64,000 bases of DNA from CAWFPR01 sp963817635 (lineage in GTDB: Bacteria; Acidobacteriota; Vicinamibacteria; Vicinamibacterales; 2-12-FULL-66-21). The stretch's first letter is position 1; each line of letters begins with the position of its first letter. The notes under the pieces are model-generated. The model was not told the origin of the DNA. It was given only the letters and a program-made list of their open reading frames with translations, and did no database searches. The position numbers were made by a program, and so were the translations under genes. Shown piece by piece: positions 37,521 to 46,465 of this stretch. The DNA lies in the NCBI GenBank assembly GCA_963817635.1, contig CAWFPR010000011.1, positions 45,423-109,422 on the forward strand, in the 5' to 3' direction.

Positions 37521-40459
37521 TTACCCCACGCATCACCCGCCTGCTGCGGGTGCCGGACCTCCAGGCCATGCCCCCGGCGATTGCGCAGGCCTGCGGGCGC
37601 GACGTGGCGACGACGCGCGCCGCCGCGATTCTCGTCCCGACGCGCGGCGCGGCAGCCGAATTGCGCCGGACGCTCGAGAACCTGCTGCTGTCTCCCGCGT
37701 CCCCGGCCGTCATCCTGCCGGACCTGCTGACGCGCGCCGAATTCTACGATCGCCTGTCGCCCGCTTCGCGGCTGACCGAGCCGGAGCGCGAAGTGATCTT
37801 CCGGCGTGCGGCCCGGGTGGCGAGCGAGGGTGGTGCGCCGGCGCCGTTCCGGCTGCGGCCCGGCCTGATCGTCGAAATCCTGGCGTTCTATGACGAACTC
37901 CGCCGGCGCAATCGCTCCGTCGACGCGTTCGAGCGTCTGATGACCGAAGGACTCGAGCCGAGCGCCGGGATCGATCGCGGCGCCGAGCGGCTGCTGCGGC
38001 TGACGTACTTCCTGGCCGCCGCCTTCCGCGAATTCGAGCGCCGCATCGATGCCACGCGTCGCGTCGACGAACACGCGCTTCGCGGGCAGGCGACGATCGG
38101 CGGCGTGGCCTCGCCATACCGCCACGTGGTCGTCACGATTGCGGATCAGGCGGCCGACGCGCTCGGGCTGTGGCTCGCCGACTACGATCTGCTCGCGCGC
38201 ATCCCAGACCTCGAACGGCTCGACATCGTCGCGACCGAACATGTGCTCGCCTCGGGGTATCACCAGCGCATCCACGACCTGCTGCCCGGCATCGAGGAGG
38301 TGCGCGCCGGCGCACCATCGCCGCCGCCCGCGCTCGTGTTTCCGGAGCCGGCCGACGGCGCCGACCAGGCGCGCTGGTTCGTCTGCCGCGACCGCGAGGA
38401 GGAACTCGTCGCCATCGCGCGCGATGTGAAGCAGCATCCTGGCGCCCTCGATCGCCGCGGGGTCGTGTTCCAGCGGCCGCTCCCGTACCTGTATCTCGCG
38501 CGCCAGGTGTTTGCCGACGCCGAGCTGCCGTACCAGGCGCTCGACGCCCTGCCGCTGGCGGCCGAGCCGTTCGCGGCGGCGCTCGATCTCGTCTTCACGT
38601 TCGTGCTCTCCGAAGCGACCCGCGCGTCCATCGTCGATCTGCTGGCGTCCCCGAACTGGCGATTCGACGTGGACGGCCGCCCGCTCACCCGCGAGGAGGT
38701 CACGGCGGCCAGCGAGCTGCTGCGTGACCTCAAGCACTTCGGCGGATGGGATCGCGTGGCGTCGCTCGCGAGCGAAGCCGCCGGGGCGCTGGCCGCACAG
38801 GACGCGGCCGATCGCGCACGCAAGGCCTGGCGGCGCGCCGCGCCGGCGCTCCGCGCGGCGCAGGAGGCGGCTGCGCAGCTGCGGGACTGCATCGACGGTG
38901 CGTCAGCCTCCGTACAGATCGACGCGCTGCTGCGCTTCATCGCCCGGCACGAACAGCTGCCCGCGGAGACCGACGCGTGGCGCGTCCGTCACCTTCGTGC
39001 GCGCGCCGCGGTGCTGGCGGCGCTGGAATCCCTGCGTGACGCGCACCGCCTCTACGACGACGACCCGCTTCCGCCCGGCGAACTCGCAGGCACCGTGCGC
39101 CGGCACATCGAGGCGCAGACCTTCGCGCCGCGCACCGGCGCGACCGGGCTGTCGCTGCTCGATGCCCATGCCGCGGCATACGCCGACCTCGACGACGTCC
39201 GGATCGTCGGCATGGTGGAGAGCGACTGGCCCGAGCGCGGGCGCCGGAGCATCTTCTACCCGTCGTCGCTGCTGACACAGCTTGGCTGGCCGTCCGAAGC
39301 CGATCGGCTGAGCGCCGCCAGGGCGCACTTCCACGATCTCCTGCTGCTCCCGCGTCAGCGCGTCTCGGTCTCCACCTTCACTCTTGAAGACGACGCGATC
39401 GTGCCGGCGTCGCCGCTGCTGGAAGAGCTCGACGGCGCCGGACTTCCGGTCGAACGCGTCAGGCCTTCGCGTCCCCCTCGCGTCTTCGTCCACGAGGCGC
39501 TCGCCGACGATCCCGTCGCGGTGTCGGCCGTCACCGGCGAAGCGGCCGGGTGGCTCGCGCTCCGGCTGTCGCGGTCTCCGTCCGCGGCGAGTCCTTTTCA
39601 CGGCACCGCGGGGACGCGCGCGCCGACCGTCTATGCCGTCAGCCATGTCGAGCGCTATCTCGAGTGTCCGTTCAAGTACTTCGCCGCCTACGTCCTCCGG
39701 CTGCCCGAGGAGCGCGACGATCAGTCCGGGATGACGCCGCAGGAGCGGGGGCAGTTCCTGCACGCGGTGTTCGAGACGTTCTTCCGCGAGTGGCAGGCGC
39801 GCGGAGGCCGTGCGATCACGGCGGAGAATGTCGCCGACGCGCAGGCGCTCTTCGAACGCGTCGCCGAGGCGCGCCTCGACACGCTCGGCGAGGCGGACCG
39901 CGCCCTGGAGCGAAGCTACCTGCTCGGCTCGGCCGCCGCGTCCGGTCTGGCGGAACGCGCCTTCACCTTCGAACTCGAGCAGGAGGGAGAGATCGTCGAA
40001 CGCCTGCTCGAACACCCGCTCGAAGGGGAGTTCGTGTTCCAGGCGGCCGGCGGGCCCAGGCGCGTGCGGCTGCGCGCCAAGGCGGATCGCATCGATCTCT
40101 TCGCGGACGGCACGCTGCGCATCGTGGACTACAAACTCGGCAAGGCGCCGAAACCGGGGCGGGCGCTTCAGCTGCCCGTCTACGGTGTGTGCGCCGAGCA
40201 GCACCTGGAAGGGCGGCACGGGCGATCCTGGACGCTCGGGCGCGCCGGGTACGTCGCCTTCAGGGAACGGCAGCCGTTCGTCGCCCTGGGCTCGTCGTCT
40301 TCGCTCGCCGAGGCGGTATCGGCGGGGCAGGAGCGTTTTCTCGCGGCGATCGACGGGATCGAAGCGGGCGAGTTTCCACCGCGGCCCGACGAGCCGTTCC
40401 TGTGCACCTGGTGCGCGTACTCGACAGTCTGCCGGAAGGACTACGTCGGCGATGAGTGA
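37517..40459 (+). CDS. addB: AddB-like PD-(D/E)XK nuclease of an AddAB-type recombination complex
   Basis: GTG start at 37517. The 980-residue protein has a degenerate helicase-like N-terminal region (AAILVPTRGAAAELRRTLEN, no canonical GKT Walker A). The C-terminal RecB-family nuclease shows VSHVERYLECPFKYFAAYVL, the catalytic KADRIDLFADGTLRIVDYKL (D...DYK) and the closing cysteine group FLCTWCAYSTVC. The Cys at ECPF plus these three match the iron-sulfur staple of AddB/AdnA-type nucleases. It overlaps the AddA-like gene by 8 bp. No frame slip is seen in 2.9 kb. Confidence 0.87.
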   Translation: MITPRITRLLRVPDLQAMPPAIAQACGRDVATTRAAAILVPTRGAAAELRRTLENLLLSPASPAVILPDLLTRAEFYDRLSPASRLTEPEREVIFRRAARVASEGGAPAPFRLRPGLIVEILAFYDELRRRNRSVDAFERLMTEGLEPSAGIDRGAERLLRLTYFLAAAFREFERRIDATRRVDEHALRGQATIGGVASPYRHVVVTIADQAADALGLWLADYDLLARIPDLERLDIVATEHVLASGYHQRIHDLLPGIEEVRAGAPSPPPALVFPEPADGADQARWFVCRDREEELVAIARDVKQHPGALDRRGVVFQRPLPYLYLARQVFADAELPYQALDALPLAAEPFAAALDLVFTFVLSEATRASIVDLLASPNWRFDVDGRPLTREEVTAASELLRDLKHFGGWDRVASLASEAAGALAAQDAADRARKAWRRAAPALRAAQEAAAQLRDCIDGASASVQIDALLRFIARHEQLPAETDAWRVRHLRARAAVLAALESLRDAHRLYDDDPLPPGELAGTVRRHIEAQTFAPRTGATGLSLLDAHAAAYADLDDVRIVGMVESDWPERGRRSIFYPSSLLTQLGWPSEADRLSAARAHFHDLLLLPRQRVSVSTFTLEDDAIVPASPLLEELDGAGLPVERVRPSRPPRVFVHEALADDPVAVSAVTGEAAGWLALRLSRSPSAASPFHGTAGTRAPTVYAVSHVERYLECPFKYFAAYVLRLPEERDDQSGMTPQERGQFLHAVFETFFREWQARGGRAITAENVADAQALFERVAEARLDTLGEADRALERSYLLGSAAASGLAERAFTFELEQEGEIVERLLEHPLEGEFVFQAAGGPRRVRLRAKADRIDLFADGTLRIVDYKLGKAPKPGRALQLPVYGVCAEQHLEGRHGRSWTLGRAGYVAFRERQPFVALGSSSSLAEAVSAGQERFLAAIDGIEAGEFPPRPDEPFLCTWCAYSTVCRKDYVGDE

Positions 40460-43400
40460 CGACCGCCAGCTGTCGCTCTTCGGCGCGACACCCGCCGCCC
40501 GAACCGAAACGGCGACGCCGGCGACGCCGGTGCCGGACGCCGACCTGCGCGCGCGCGAGTTCGCCGTCGACCCGCGCAACAATGTCGTCCTCGAGGCCTC
40601 GGCCGGGACCGGCAAGACGTCGGTGCTGGTGACGCGGTACGTCAACCTGCTGAAGGCCGGCGTGGAGCCCGGCAACATCCTCGCGATCACCTTCACACGC
40701 AAGGCCGCGGCCGAGATGCGCGAGCGGATCGTCGGCGAACTCCGCGAGCAGGCCGCGCGATCGGCGTTCGACCGGGCGCGCTGGGTCGAACTGCGCGACC
40801 GTATCGGCGAGATCGCGATCAGCACCATCGACGCGTTCTGCCTGTCGCTGCTGCGCGAGTTTCCACTCGAAGCCGACCTCGATCCGGGCTTCGACATGGC
40901 GGACGAGACCGAGGTGCCGAGGCTCGTCGAAGACGCGCTCGACCGCTCGATGCGCATCTTTGCCGGCCTGGCCGTTCACGAGCCCGACGTGGCTGTCGTG
41001 CTCGCGCAGCTCGGCGCGTCGAGGACCCGCGCCGGCCTGGCGGCGCTGCTCGCCAGGCGGCTCGTCGCCTGGGACGCGCTCGATCGGTTCCTCGCGACCG
41101 GGCCGTCGGACTTGACGGCGGAGATCGTCTGCCGCCGGGCAGCGGTCGCCGTGCAGGACGTCCTGCGAACCGCGCCGGGCGGCCTGGCGCAGCTGCTCGC
41201 GGACGGCCCGGTGCGGCATCCACGCTACCAGCTGCTCGTGCGCGCCGTGCAGGGGATGGGGCGTCTCGACGCCGTGCCCGACGCCGAGATTCGCGGGCTG
41301 CTCGACCGCGTCGCCGCGCACTTTCTGACGGCGGACGGTGCGCCCCGAAAAGCCGGGGCGATCTCGCCCTACAAGACCGACCGCGACTATCCGTCGGCGG
41401 AGGCATCGAAGCGGCACCGCGCGGCGGTCGCGCAGATTGCGCCCCACGTCGAGCGCGTCGTCTTCGCTTTCAACCGCGACCTGAACGTCGTGCTCGCGCG
41501 CGGGATCCGCCGGATGTTCGCCATCGCGCTCGTGCAGTATCGCCAGGCGCTCGAGGAACGGTCGGTGCTCGATTTTTCGGACGTCCTCCAGCGCGCGCTC
41601 GTCCTGCTGCGGCAGATGGACGAGTTCTCACAGAGCCGATTCCGTCTCGAGTCGCGGTATCACCACGTGCTCGTCGACGAGTTCCAGGACACGAGCCGCG
41701 CGCAGTGGGAGCTCGTGTCGCTGCTGATCAGGACGTGGCGCGAAGGACTCGGCGTGGCCGCGTCGCCCTCCGTCTTCATCGTGGGCGATCGCAAACAGTC
41801 GATCTACCGTTTCCGCGACGCCGAAGTCGCGGTGTTGCACGAGGCCGGCCGTCACATCGACGCGCTGCGCCCCGGCACCAGCGCGCGACGGTCCATCAGC
41901 CGCAGCTTCCGGGCGCTGCCGGAGCTGCTCGAGTTCGTCAACGAACTGTTCACCGACATGTCGCAGCCGGCCGCGCGCCCGGACGACTTCACCTACACGG
42001 AGCGCGATCGGTTCCCGCTCGAGCCGTCGGCCGATCGGCTGCGCGGCCCGGTCCTGGGGTTGTCGGTGGCCGACGATGCGGTGTCGTGCGCCGCCGCCGT
42101 GGCGGTCGAAATCACGCGGGTGCTCCGCGAGGAGACGGTCCGCGACCGCGGCACCGGCGTGCCGCGCCCGGCGCGTCCGGGCGACATCGCCATCCTGTTC
42201 CGATCGAGGACCTCGCACCGCGAGTTCGAACAGGAGCTGGAGCGCGTCGGCGTTCCCACGTACGTGTACAAGGGCCTCGGCTTTTTCGACGCGGATGAAA
42301 CCAAGGACCTGACGGCACTCATCCGGTATCTCGCCAGGCCCACGTCGGACCTCTGCGCGTCGGCGTTTCTCCGCTCCCGCTTCGTGCGTCTGTCCGATCC
42401 GGGGCTTGCCGCGCTCGCGCCGCGGCTGGCGGCGGCGATTACCGGCGACAGGCTTCCTGACGCGTTCACCCGGCTTGGCGAAGAGGATCAGCGCGTCCTG
42501 GCTCACCTTCGCGCGCGGGCCGGCGGCTGGCTTGCGCGTGTCGATCGGATTCCTCCAGCGGATCTGCTCGAGTCGCTGCTGCCGGAAACCGCCTACGCGT
42601 TCGAGCTCGCCGGGCCGCGGCGCCAGCAGGCCTGGGAAAACCTGAAGAAGATGCGGGGCCTCGTCCGCCGCATCCAGAACCGCGGCTATGCCACACTGCC
42701 TCGCATTGCGGATCACCTCGACTCGCTGACCGCCGGCGACGAGTCGAACGCCGTCATCGAGGCGCTGGACGCCGTGAACCTCATGACGGTCCACGCGTCG
42801 AAAGGCCTCGAGTTTCCGATCGTCTTCGTCGTGAACCTCGCCAGGGGCGCGAGCGGACCTCCCCGGCCCGTCCGGGTGCTCGTCGACGGCGACACGGGCG
42901 AGGCGTCGGTGTCGATCGGTCCGTTCGTGTCCGAGACCGACGAAGCCGAGCGTGATCGCGAGAAGCAGGAAACGCGTCGACTGCTCTATGTCGGGCTCAC
43001 GCGCGCGCGCGATCGGCTGTATCTGTCCGCGATCCTCAAGAACGGCGTGCTGCAGCCGGGACGGGGCAGCCTGGCTGAGGTGCTGCCGGACTCGTTCAAG
43101 CAGCTGTTCACGCGGGCGGCGACCGCCTTCGACGAATGCGCCACCCTGGCCTGGAGCAGCCAGTCCGGCCGCGGTTTCGAGTGGAGGCTCTGCCGTCCGC
43201 CGGGCGCGGCGGTCACGCCCGCACCGGAGCCGGCCCGATCGTCGGCGTCCGCCGGCCTCGATGATCGGTTCGGTCCACCGCCGCCCGGCGGCGAGGTGCC
43301 CCGCGTGGCCGTGACCCAGCTGGGGTCAGACCCCGTCGCCGGGGGGGTGCGGTCAGACTCCGTCGTCGGGGGGGTGGGGTCAGACCCCGTCGCCGGGGAG

Positions 43401-43868
43401 CCGGGGTCAGACCCCGCGTGGCTGGTCGGCGTTCTCGTCCATCGTCTGCTCCAGCACGGATCGATTGAGGACGCGGCGAGCCTCGCCGACGACGAGGCGC
43501 TCGCCCGGTCGCTGGTGCGCCCGGATGAGCGCACCTCCGTGGTGGACGCGGACGCCAGCGTCCGGGCCGCCGCAACCGTCTGGCGCCAGATGCGTTCGCG
43601 CGCGGAGGTCCGCGGACTCCTGACCGCCGGCTCGTGCCTGCACGAAGTGCCGTTCTCACTGCTGCGCTCGGGGCCGTCCGACCCAACCATCCTGCGCGGC
43701 ACGATCGACTGCCTCGTCCAGCGGCCTGACGGCTCGGTCGTCGTTGTCGAGTTCAAGACCGGCCAGCGCCGGCCGGCGCACCAGCGACAGCTCGACATCT
43801 ACGTCGAGGCGGCGCGGGCGCTTTTCCCCGACGTCCCGGTCGAGGGCCTCCTCCTGTACGCGAACTGA
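40452..43868 (+). CDS. addA: AddA-like UvrD-family helicase-nuclease
   Basis: ATG 40452. The 1138-residue product has a complete SF1A helicase: Walker A VLEASAGTGKTSVLVTRYVN, motif Ia AITFTRKAAAEMRERI, motif II HHVLVDEFQDTSRAQWEL, motif III VGDRKQSIYRFRDAE, motif V NLMTVHASKGLEFPIVFVVN and motif VI RRLLYVGLTRARDRLYL. The C-terminal nuclease has GTIDCLVQRPDGSVVVVEFK. With the AddB partner it should resect double-strand breaks. Residues about 957-990 are an in-frame 9-residue repeat (GSDPVAGGV type) encoded by the repeat at 43321-43420, a linker insertion unlike the rest of the protein. Confidence 0.9.
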   Translation: MSDDRQLSLFGATPAARTETATPATPVPDADLRAREFAVDPRNNVVLEASAGTGKTSVLVTRYVNLLKAGVEPGNILAITFTRKAAAEMRERIVGELREQAARSAFDRARWVELRDRIGEIAISTIDAFCLSLLREFPLEADLDPGFDMADETEVPRLVEDALDRSMRIFAGLAVHEPDVAVVLAQLGASRTRAGLAALLARRLVAWDALDRFLATGPSDLTAEIVCRRAAVAVQDVLRTAPGGLAQLLADGPVRHPRYQLLVRAVQGMGRLDAVPDAEIRGLLDRVAAHFLTADGAPRKAGAISPYKTDRDYPSAEASKRHRAAVAQIAPHVERVVFAFNRDLNVVLARGIRRMFAIALVQYRQALEERSVLDFSDVLQRALVLLRQMDEFSQSRFRLESRYHHVLVDEFQDTSRAQWELVSLLIRTWREGLGVAASPSVFIVGDRKQSIYRFRDAEVAVLHEAGRHIDALRPGTSARRSISRSFRALPELLEFVNELFTDMSQPAARPDDFTYTERDRFPLEPSADRLRGPVLGLSVADDAVSCAAAVAVEITRVLREETVRDRGTGVPRPARPGDIAILFRSRTSHREFEQELERVGVPTYVYKGLGFFDADETKDLTALIRYLARPTSDLCASAFLRSRFVRLSDPGLAALAPRLAAAITGDRLPDAFTRLGEEDQRVLAHLRARAGGWLARVDRIPPADLLESLLPETAYAFELAGPRRQQAWENLKKMRGLVRRIQNRGYATLPRIADHLDSLTAGDESNAVIEALDAVNLMTVHASKGLEFPIVFVVNLARGASGPPRPVRVLVDGDTGEASVSIGPFVSETDEAERDREKQETRRLLYVGLTRARDRLYLSAILKNGVLQPGRGSLAEVLPDSFKQLFTRAATAFDECATLAWSSQSGRGFEWRLCRPPGAAVTPAPEPARSSASAGLDDRFGPPPPGGEVPRVAVTQLGSDPVAGGVRSDSVVGGVGSDPVAGEPGSDPAWLVGVLVHRLLQHGSIEDAASLADDEALARSLVRPDERTSVVDADASVRAAATVWRQMRSRAEVRGLLTAGSCLHEVPFSLLRSGPSDPTILRGTIDCLVQRPDGSVVVVEFKTGQRRPAHQRQLDIYVEAARALFPDVPVEGLLLYAN
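43321..43420 (+). repeat. 27-bp tandem repeat of TGGGGTCAGACCCC type inside the addA-like gene
   Basis: GTCAGA recurs at 43325, 43352, 43379 and 43406, exactly 27 bp apart. The core GGGGTCAGACCCC is a near palindrome; unit 2 is degenerate (GCGGTCAGACTCC). As 27 is a multiple of three, the units encode nine residues each without breaking the frame. The palindrome resembles REP-type intergenic repeats. Confidence 0.88.
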
Positions 43869-44328
43869 AAGGCCTTCCGGCCGTCGCTCCGCGTTTCCCT
43901 GGATCCCCGCTCGACCGCACCCCGCCCCGGCCCCCGGCCGTTCAGGATCCCGTGCGGACGTCGATTACTGCTGTGATGCCGGAGACCGAATGGGCGGAGA
44001 CGCGAGGTTACCGCCGGTTACTGGTCTTTACACTTCTGGTTCGGGATGTGGAGGGACGGCACAGGCGAGACCGATGTCGCGGGCGATCCCCACGAGCTGA
44101 GGAAATTCTCGCGGTTGGGGTGGGGCGGTCCGGAATAACCGGATTATCCGGTCATCTGTCGCCTCCGGTGGTCACTGGGATGGGTTTCGCTACGCGCCGG
44201 AGCCGTCGAAGGAAGACTATTTTTTTCAGACTTTTGCGCCGAGACAGGAACCAGGAACGGCATTCGTTTGTCTAACACGTTAACTGGCGCCGGGATTGCA
44301 TGAGACCGCCAGCGACGGGAGGTGCGGT
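43869..44328. other. Intergenic region after the addBA-like operon
   Basis: No supported gene. Notable are an 18-bp imperfect dyad GGAATAACCGGATTATCC around 44132-44149, two GGTTAC blocks ten bases apart near 44015-44030 and a T7 run at 44219-44225. GGGAGGTG at 44316-44323 is a likely ribosome binding site for the gene at 44329. Confidence 0.45.
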
Positions 44329-44574
44329 ATGGCAGTTCCGGCTGGTTCGCTGAACTACGTGAAGCCCACGCCGACGGTCTTCGAGCTCGAGGCGCTCGAA
44401 GGGCTGCCGTGCGGGTGCGTGGCAGCTGCCTATCGTGCGCGCCCATGGGACGTCGCCGTGGTGTCGCTCGAAGCCAAGGGCCCGCACTGCATCCTGGCCG
44501 GCCATGCCAGCGGACAGATTCTGCGTCTGGGCGACCCCGAGGAGTACCGACGAGGAAGACGAATCCGACGAATA
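44329..44574 (+). CDS. Small hypothetical protein, probably with acidic C-terminus (one frame slip)
   Basis: ATG 44329 has GGGAGG seven bases upstream. The product MAVPAGSLNYVKPTPTVFEL...LGDPEEY is not recognised; it contains CGC and PHC cysteines. In the uninterrupted frame it would run on to 44796 with low-complexity Arg/Pro/Cys sequence that overlaps the antisense small gene. One extra C near 44545 would instead give the tail DEEDESDE and a stop at 44574, five bases before the convergent gene. The shorter form is preferred because it removes the overlap and gives a natural acidic end. Confidence 0.55.
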
Positions 44575-44578
44575 GCCG

Positions 44579-44755
44579 CTACCGCCGGGCGAGGGACTCC
44601 GCCCACGCCCGCGCGCGCGTTTCCGCCTCCTCCTGCGTTTGCCCCACGAGGACGACCGAACCTTCGGGTTTCCCATTCGAATCCGCAACCCATGCAATCC
44701 AGTGTGGCCCCCGGCCTTCGCTGCGGATGCTGGCGCTCGTGCGTGTGTCGGCCAT
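44579..44755 (-). CDS. Small HicB-like protein (58 aa)
   Basis: Reading from ATG 44755: MADTRTSASIRSEGRGPHW, then IAWVADSNGKPEGSVVLVGQ and TQEEAETRARAWAESLARR, stop at 44579. Strand-strand-helix with W-x-A-x-V and G-(Q/K)-T-x-x-E-A matches the small protein at 35648-35863 and the HicB-type fold. The opposite strand gives only low-complexity sequence. Role unknown. Confidence 0.6.
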   Translation of the reverse strand: MADTRTSASIRSEGRGPHWIAWVADSNGKPEGSVVLVGQTQEEAETRARAWAESLARR

Positions 44756-44796
44756 GCGGGAATGCTACCACTCGCGCGAGCCTCAGAAGATCTTGA

Positions 44797-44826
44797 TTGC
44801 GTATGGGAAAGCCGTTCTCGTACAAT
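44797..44826 (+). promoter_or_regulatory. Putative promoter of zinc-ribbon gene
   Basis: TTGCGT (44797-44802) and TACAAT (44821-44826) are separated by 18 bp and lie 48 bp before the ATG at 44874, which has GAGAGGAG about ten bases upstream. Confidence 0.45.
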
Positions 44827-44873
44827 TTGAAGGTTTGGCAGCGGCCCTGATGGCCGAGAGGAGTTCACCCTAG

Positions 44874-45095
44874 ATGGCTTTGACCTGTCCGAACTGCGGG
44901 AACGACCGGAACTTCCTGGTCAAGACCCTGCAGATGCACGTCGTCCAGTTGCACGATTCGCGGGTAGAGGCGAACGAAGAGGGGCGCCCCGCCGTGATGG
45001 AAATCCTGTGCGACGAGTGCGAGACGGCAATGAATTTCGGCGATTTCGAGGAAGACGTCCGCAACGAGATGCTGTTGACGCTCGGCGCCCGCTGA
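44874..45095 (+). CDS. Small zinc-ribbon protein (73 aa)
   Basis: The product begins MALTCPNCGNDRNFLVKTLQ and has a second knuckle ILCDECETAMNFGDF, so two CxxC pairs can bind one zinc. Such proteins are often nucleic-acid-binding or accessory, but function cannot be assigned. It is convergent with another zinc-ribbon gene 10 bp away. Confidence 0.8.
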   Translation: MALTCPNCGNDRNFLVKTLQMHVVQLHDSRVEANEEGRPAVMEILCDECETAMNFGDFEEDVRNEMLLTLGAR

Positions 45096-45105
45096 GCGCG
45101 GCCCC

Positions 45106-45261
45106 CTATCCTTCCGAATCGGCCTCTTCGAAGTAGTCGCACTCGGGGCAGATCCACTCGCGGATACGGCGGACCGTCGGCTGGTACTGGCCCGCGATGT
45201 GCTCTTCGACCTCGCGCTCACTGAGACGCATCGTTTCGCCGCACATCGGGCATTCCCTCAT
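45106..45261 (-). CDS. Small zinc-ribbon protein (51 aa), YgiT-like
   Basis: Translation from ATG 45261: MRECPMCGETMRLSEREVEE, then HIAGQYQPTVRRIREWICPE and CDYFEEADSEG. Two CxxC pairs (CPMC, CPEC) flank a central helix/strand, as in YgiT-type zinc fingers. Convergent with the zinc-ribbon gene at 44874. Function unknown. Confidence 0.75.
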   Translation of the reverse strand: MRECPMCGETMRLSEREVEEHIAGQYQPTVRRIREWICPECDYFEEADSEG

Positions 45262-45324
45262 GCACGGATTTTAGCACCGCGCGCGGCCGGGAATTCTTGA
45301 CTTCATGCGAACCGCCTCCTATCG

Positions 45325-45333
45325 TTATCCACA
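45325..45333 (+). promoter_or_regulatory. Perfect DnaA box TTATCCACA
   Basis: An exact match to the E. coli consensus lies in the 158-bp gap between the 51-residue zinc-ribbon gene and the dnaJ-like gene. It is single here, so it is not evidence of an origin. Confidence 0.5.
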
Positions 45334-45419
45334 CGTGACGCCAAGGGTTCCCTGACCGGTGCCCCGCGTCCGGGAGGACCAGCGTGCGGCCTCAACCATG
45401 CAGGAGGCGGCATGGCGCT

Positions 45420-46019
45420 ATGCGAGACTACTACGACGTCCTCGGGGTCTCGCCGGACGCGGGCGCTGACGAAATCAAGCGCGCGTACCGGCAGCTCGCC
45501 CGCCGCTATCACCCGGATATTTCGGGCGACGATCGCGGCGCGGTCTTTCTGGAGGTGTCTCGCGCCTTCGAGGTGCTGCGCGACCCGCAGCGCCGGCGCT
45601 CGTACGACGCCCGGCTGAGCGGACCGGTCCCCTCCCGCACGGACTGGTTCACCGACGAGGTCGCCATCGACTTTCCGTCCGTCGCGAGCGTGCTCGACCG
45701 GATGCGCCATTCCTTTTTCGGCGACCGCGCCAGCGTCACCCTCTCGGCCGAGGTCGTCGTCTCGCCCGAGGAGGCCTTCTGGGGCGCGCGCATCCCGCTG
45801 CACGTGCCGTTGCGGAGCACGTGCCCGCGATGCGGCGGACGCGGCGAGGTCTGGGCCGAGTGGTGCGCCATGTGCGTCGGCGGAGGGGAAGTGACCCTGA
45901 CGCACGAACTGCGGCTCCGCGTGCCGGCCGGCGTTCGCGATGGCGCGAGCTTTCGCTTCAGCATCGCTCCTCAGGGGGCGCCGCCAACCGTTGTCGAAGT
46001 CTGCGTCACGATCGCGTGA
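45420..46019 (+). CDS. DnaJ-like co-chaperone with reduced zinc region
   Basis: ATG 45420 starts MRDYYDVLGVSPDAGADEIK. The J domain is complete with the Hsp70-stimulating HPD in RRYHPDISGDD. The rest is abbreviated: instead of four CxxCxGxG repeats there are two (CPRCGGRG and CAMCVGGG), followed by a short client-binding fold ending VVEVCVTIA. Length 199 residues versus about 375 for full DnaJ. Probably a specialised co-chaperone of DnaK. The next gene starts 4 bp downstream. Confidence 0.85.
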   Translation: MRDYYDVLGVSPDAGADEIKRAYRQLARRYHPDISGDDRGAVFLEVSRAFEVLRDPQRRRSYDARLSGPVPSRTDWFTDEVAIDFPSVASVLDRMRHSFFGDRASVTLSAEVVVSPEEAFWGARIPLHVPLRSTCPRCGGRGEVWAEWCAMCVGGGEVTLTHELRLRVPAGVRDGASFRFSIAPQGAPPTVVEVCVTIA

Positions 46020-46023
46020 ACCC

Positions 46024-46413
46024 GTGAAGCCCCATCTCCGACTGCTCGGTGCGCTTCAGCTCGTCTGGGGCTGGATTGGCCTGCTGCTTGGCGTCTCGAC
46101 GCTGCTGCTTGCGGTCGGCGCCCTGGCGATTGGCCTCTCCTCGGCCAACGACCGGCTGGCGGCCGGCGTGACGGCGGGCGGATTCGTCGTCTTCGCCGTC
46201 GCGCTGCTCGCCGGCGGTGCCGTCAACGCCTGGGCCGGCCGCGCGCTCCGCCGGCTGCAGCCGACCGGCCGCACGGCCGTGCTCTGGCTCGCCGTCGTGA
46301 ACCTCTTCGTCCTGCCGTTCGGCACCGCGCTCGGCATCTATGCGTTCTGGGTGTTGCTGCACAATGAGACGAGGGCCCAGTTTGTCGGAGGGGGGCCCGT
46401 CGCTGGTCGCTAG
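46024..46413 (+). CDS. Small integral membrane protein (129 aa)
   Basis: GTG start at 46024, 4 bp after the dnaJ-like gene. Four hydrophobic segments: LQLVWGWIGLLLGVSTLLLA, GVTAGGFVVFAVALLAGGAV, LWLAVVNLFVLPFG and IYAFWVLL. No known domain. The C-terminal end contains GTALGIYAFWVLLHNETR, common in small membrane proteins of unknown role. Confidence 0.75.
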   Translation: MKPHLRLLGALQLVWGWIGLLLGVSTLLLAVGALAIGLSSANDRLAAGVTAGGFVVFAVALLAGGAVNAWAGRALRRLQPTGRTAVLWLAVVNLFVLPFGTALGIYAFWVLLHNETRAQFVGGGPVAGR

Positions 46414-46465
46414 AGGGGTCGGGGTCGCAGGTGGCCTCGTCGCTCGTTGATGGTCAGGAGTTCCG

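Noticed and set aside
43321..43420. Possible CRISPR array from evenly spaced 27-bp units
   Set aside because: Units are contiguous with no unique spacers, lie inside the addA-like reading frame and have no cas genes nearby.
44574..44796. C-terminal extension of the small gene at 44329
   Set aside because: Low-complexity Arg/Pro/Cys sequence that overlaps a better minus-strand small gene; a one-base slip gives a natural acidic end.
45325..45333. Replication origin suggested by a perfect DnaA box
   Set aside because: Single box, no AT-rich unwinding region, no dnaA/dnaN/gyr genes and no box cluster around it.
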